From Caulobacter sp. B11 (GTDB taxonomy: Bacteria; Pseudomonadota; Alphaproteobacteria; Caulobacterales; Caulobacteraceae), in the NCBI RefSeq assembly GCF_002737765.1, contig NZ_PEGG01000304.1, positions 1 through 5,887 of the forward strand: a DNA stretch of 5,887 nucleotides. The letters are read 5' to 3'. This document shows positions 3,670 through 5,887 of this stretch, one piece after another; the first letter of the stretch is position 1, and each line of letters opens with the position of its first letter. A program made the position numbers and the translations under genes. Under the pieces are notes generated by a model. It did not search any database. It saw only the letters and a program-made list of their open reading frames with translations, and was not told the origin of the DNA.

Positions 3670-5887
3670 CTACATCTTATACCGGACGCCGAACATGATC
3701 GTCCGGCCGAAGTGGTTGTATTCGTAGTTGCGGTCAGCCTCGAGGTCGGTGAAGCGGTCGCGATACTCGTCGGTCAGATTAACGCCCTCGAGCGAGAATT
3801 CGAGGTTGTCGTTCAGGCGATAACGCATCGAGGCGTCGACATTGATCGAGCTGTTATAGCCCTCGAACACGTTGCCCGTGCCGCTGGTGGCGTCCAGGAA
3901 GCCGCTGCGATAGGCGGCCGAGGCGCGAGCGCTGAACTTGTCTGCTTCGTAGTAGAGCGTGGCGTTGAAAGCCTGCCGCGACAGGTTGAACAGGCGCTCG
4001 GTCTCGGTGCGTCTGACCAAGGTCGGGAAAGTGCCCAACGGATTGGTCGCGGCGCCCTGCACCGTATAGTCGACGTCGGAGTCGACCAGGGTCAGGTTGG
4101 CGATGCCACCGAAGTTCGACCAGAAGCCCGGCAGGAAGCTGAACGGCCCCTGCACGGCGAACTCGACGCCCTGCAGCTTGCCGCCTTCGCCGTTGACGGT
4201 CGTGTTGATCGTCCAGGGCTGGCCTTCAGGATTGGCGGCGGCCGGCGAGCTGGCCAGGATCAACGACAGCGGCAGACCGGTCGAGGCATAGCTGCCCGTG
4301 GTCGAGGCCGTGATCGGGAAGCTGGCGATGTCCTTCTGGAACACGGCGATCGAGAAGATCGACTCGCGCGCGAAGTACCATTCCACCGAAGCATCATAGG
4401 CGGTGGCGCGGAACGGGTTCAGCGCCGGGTTGCCCGAGGTGATCCGATAGTTGAAGCCGTCGACGCTGCCGCCCGGAGTCAGGTTGCCCAGGCTGGGGCG
4501 GGTCATGACCTTGGCGATCGAGCCGCGCACGATAAGATCCTCGCGCGGATAGAGCGCCAGGTTGCCGGCGGGCAACCAGTCTTCATAGGCGCGCTCGACG
4601 GTGACGTTCTGACTGTTGTTAATGCCCGTCGAAGACTGCTCGGTCTTCACGTAGCGCACACCCAGATTCAGCGCGTAGTCCAGATCCATGATCTGGCTCT
4701 TCACGTCGAACTGCAGGAAGCCGCCCGTATCCTTTTCGACCACAGAGCGCGTGTTACCCGCCTGGAGGATCAGGGGCCGGCTGTAGAGGTTGACCATGGC
4801 CGTGGCGGCCTGGAGGTTGGGCACCACCCAGTTAGTCGTGGTGCCGGCCGGAGCCTCGGCGCCCGACAGGCTGAAGGTGTTGGTCAGAGCCGCCGTGACC
4901 GGCGCGCCATACTTACCGGCCGCGCAGGTGAAGGCCGCGCAGTAGGTGGAGTCACGAGCACCTTCGGTCAGGCCGAACTCGAACTCGCGATAGACCGCGC
5001 CCGCCTTCCAGGTCAGCTCGTCGGTGATCGCCCAATCAGCGTTCAGGGCGAGGGTCTTGAACTCGTTGGTGTTGTTGGACGGCCGGTCGCGGAACTCGGC
5101 GAACTGGAAGTTCGTCGGCTCGGTGACGCTGGTGCCGAACGCCAGCACCGGCTTCTTCATGTCGGTGTAGTCGTACTTGTAGCCGGTGGCGTCACGGTCA
5201 TCGAAGATGATCGTGGTTTCGTATGGAATATCGGCGTCCGACTTCGAGAAACCGGCCAGGCCCTGGATCTTGAACTGGTCGTTGAACTCGTGGGTCAGGT
5301 TGGCGCTGAACTGGTAGAAGGTGGTGTCCAGCTCGCGCTCATAGTGCTCGATACGCACCCAGGCATTGTCGAACGTGCCCTTGATCAGGTTGTTGTTGCT
5401 GTCGATCGTGTAGTCACGAACGCTGATCGAGCGCTCGTTCGACCGGAACAGGACCTCGGCCCACTTCTCGTTACGAATGGCGTTATAGCGCGAATAGAGG
5501 CCATCGACCGACAGCTTGGTGCGGTCGGTGGGCTGGTACTGGAAACTGCCGGTCAGGCCCAGCCGCTCGCGATCATGGGTCACTTCGCCATAGCGCGGAA
5601 TACGGGGATGGAAGGCGAGAGCCACCTGATTGCAGGACGCGCTCGGCACATAGGCGCCACCCGAATTCTGGGTGGTGAAGCAGTTGGTCCCGCAACCGAA
5701 TTGAATCGCGCCTGCGCCCAACGCACGGTGTTGTTGGTGGATTCGACCTGTTCCTGCTTGGAATAGGCCGCCGACAGAGACGCGGCCCAGATGCCGCTGG
5801 GTGCACGGTAGCCGATCAGACCCGCCAGGGCGCGGACCAAAAGACTTGCTCAGGTCATTGTACTGGCCCTGAGCGCTGAGGGCCAGG
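3670..5887 (-). CDS. TonB-dependent outer-membrane receptor (Xanthomonas/Caulobacter class), 5' end beyond the window, two compensating frameshifts
   Basis: About 738 codons of a receptor that would import a substrate across the outer membrane using TonB-ExbBD energy. The visible part is mainly the C-terminal beta-barrel of the TonB-Xanth-Caul class. Typical signatures include TGGFLQFDVKSQ, LNLGVRYVKTEQSSTG, DWLPAGNLALYPREDLIVRG, MTRPSLGNLTPGGSVDG, then GNPALNPFRATAYDASVEWY and GVNLTDEYRDRF. Receptors of this class are about 900-1000 residues, so the signal peptide, TonB box and plug lie to the right of the window. Cysteine pairs (FGCGTNC; YCAAFTC) suggest disulfides in external loops. The protein ends VRYKM, lacking the usual terminal aromatic residue. 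The frame is uninterrupted from 5721 to TAG 3670-3672, but its N-terminal continuation (GYRAPSGIWAASLSAAYSKQ) is in another frame between about 5718 and 5840. The part before that (LALSAQGQYNDLSKS) returns to a third. One base missing in GGG (5717-5719) and one extra in the T4 run (5839-5842) restores continuity. The substrate cannot be told from the sequence. Confidence 0.93.
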   Translation of the reverse strand, partial: LALSAQGQYNDLSKSFGPRPGGSDRLPCTQRHLGRVSVGGLFQAGTGRIHQQHRALGAGAIQFGCGTNCFTTQNSGGAYVPSASCNQVALAFHPRIPRYGEVTHDRERLGLTGSFQYQPTDRTKLSVDGLYSRYNAIRNEKWAEVLFRSNERSISVRDYTIDSNNNLIKGTFDNAWVRIEHYERELDTTFYQFSANLTHEFNDQFKIQGLAGFSKSDADIPYETTIIFDDRDATGYKYDYTDMKKPVLAFGTSVTEPTNFQFAEFRDRPSNNTNEFKTLALNADWAITDELTWKAGAVYREFEFGLTEGARDSTYCAAFTCAAGKYGAPVTAALTNTFSLSGAEAPAGTTTNWVVPNLQAATAMVNLYSRPLILQAGNTRSVVEKDTGGFLQFDVKSQIMDLDYALNLGVRYVKTEQSSTGINNSQNVTVERAYEDWLPAGNLALYPREDLIVRGSIAKVMTRPSLGNLTPGGSVDGFNYRITSGNPALNPFRATAYDASVEWYFARESIFSIAVFQKDIASFPITASTTGSYASTGLPLSLILASSPAAANPEGQPWTINTTVNGEGGKLQGVEFAVQGPFSFLPGFWSNFGGIANLTLVDSDVDYTVQGAATNPLGTFPTLVRRTETERLFNLSRQAFNATLYYEADKFSARASAAYRSGFLDATSGTGNVFEGYNSSINVDASMRYRLNDNLEFSLEGVNLTDEYRDRFTDLEADRNYEYNHFGRTIMFGVRYKM

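Noticed and set aside
3661..5766. A 701-codon open frame on the plus strand, antisense to the large receptor
   Set aside because: Long antisense frames are expected opposite high-GC genes. The minus strand carries unmistakable TonB-receptor motifs, and the plus-strand translation matches no family I recognise.

Overview
The window looks like chromosomal DNA from a Caulobacter-type alphaproteobacterium (Caulobacteraceae). The evidence is the high GC content, strong G/C preference at third codon positions, TonB-dependent receptors of the Xanthomonas/Caulobacter class, a chemoreceptor ending in an alphaproteobacterial-style SWEEF tail, and a DUF3147 membrane protein. This assignment rests on protein features only; no species can be named.

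Layout, left to right. The window opens on the 3' end of a tRNA-Ser (1-32), followed by a poorly supported small open frame (141-434, +). Next is a divergent pair of PAS-type sensor genes. A short LOV-like single-domain protein that lacks the photoactive cysteine lies on the minus strand (425-835). A soluble PAS-HAMP-type methyl-accepting chemotaxis protein lies on the plus strand (1064-2573). A DUF3147 integral membrane protein follows on the plus strand (2665-3028) and ends at a bidirectional hairpin terminator (3058-3089). The right half is on the minus strand. It carries most of the beta-barrel of a TonB-dependent outer-membrane receptor, cut by the window edge (3670-5887), its own terminator (3616-3647), a structured 180-base spacer, and a decayed 3' remnant of a second receptor of the same family (3123-3434).

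The most notable property is a series of small indels that break otherwise well-conserved genes. There is a compensated pair inside the chemoreceptor signalling domain (about 2089-2099). A +1 just before the chemoreceptor tail (about 2417) puts the SWEEF motif in another frame. One or more fall in the first codons of the DUF3147 gene (about 2675-2699). A second compensating pair lies in the receptor (about 5717-5719 and 5839-5842). Most lie in or next to short homopolymers, so sequencing or assembly error is the simplest explanation. If so, the chemoreceptor, the DUF3147 protein and the large receptor are probably intact in the organism. The receptor remnant is different: it has lost its 5' part and about 119 internal residues in frame, which looks like genuine gene decay.

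Functionally, the window combines environmental sensing (two PAS sensors transcribed divergently) with outer-membrane nutrient uptake. I see no CRISPR array, transposase, toxin-antitoxin pair, phage gene or clearly novel multigene system. The best candidates for new biology are the cysteine-less LOV-like protein beside a PAS chemoreceptor and the hairpin-rich spacer between the two receptor genes.
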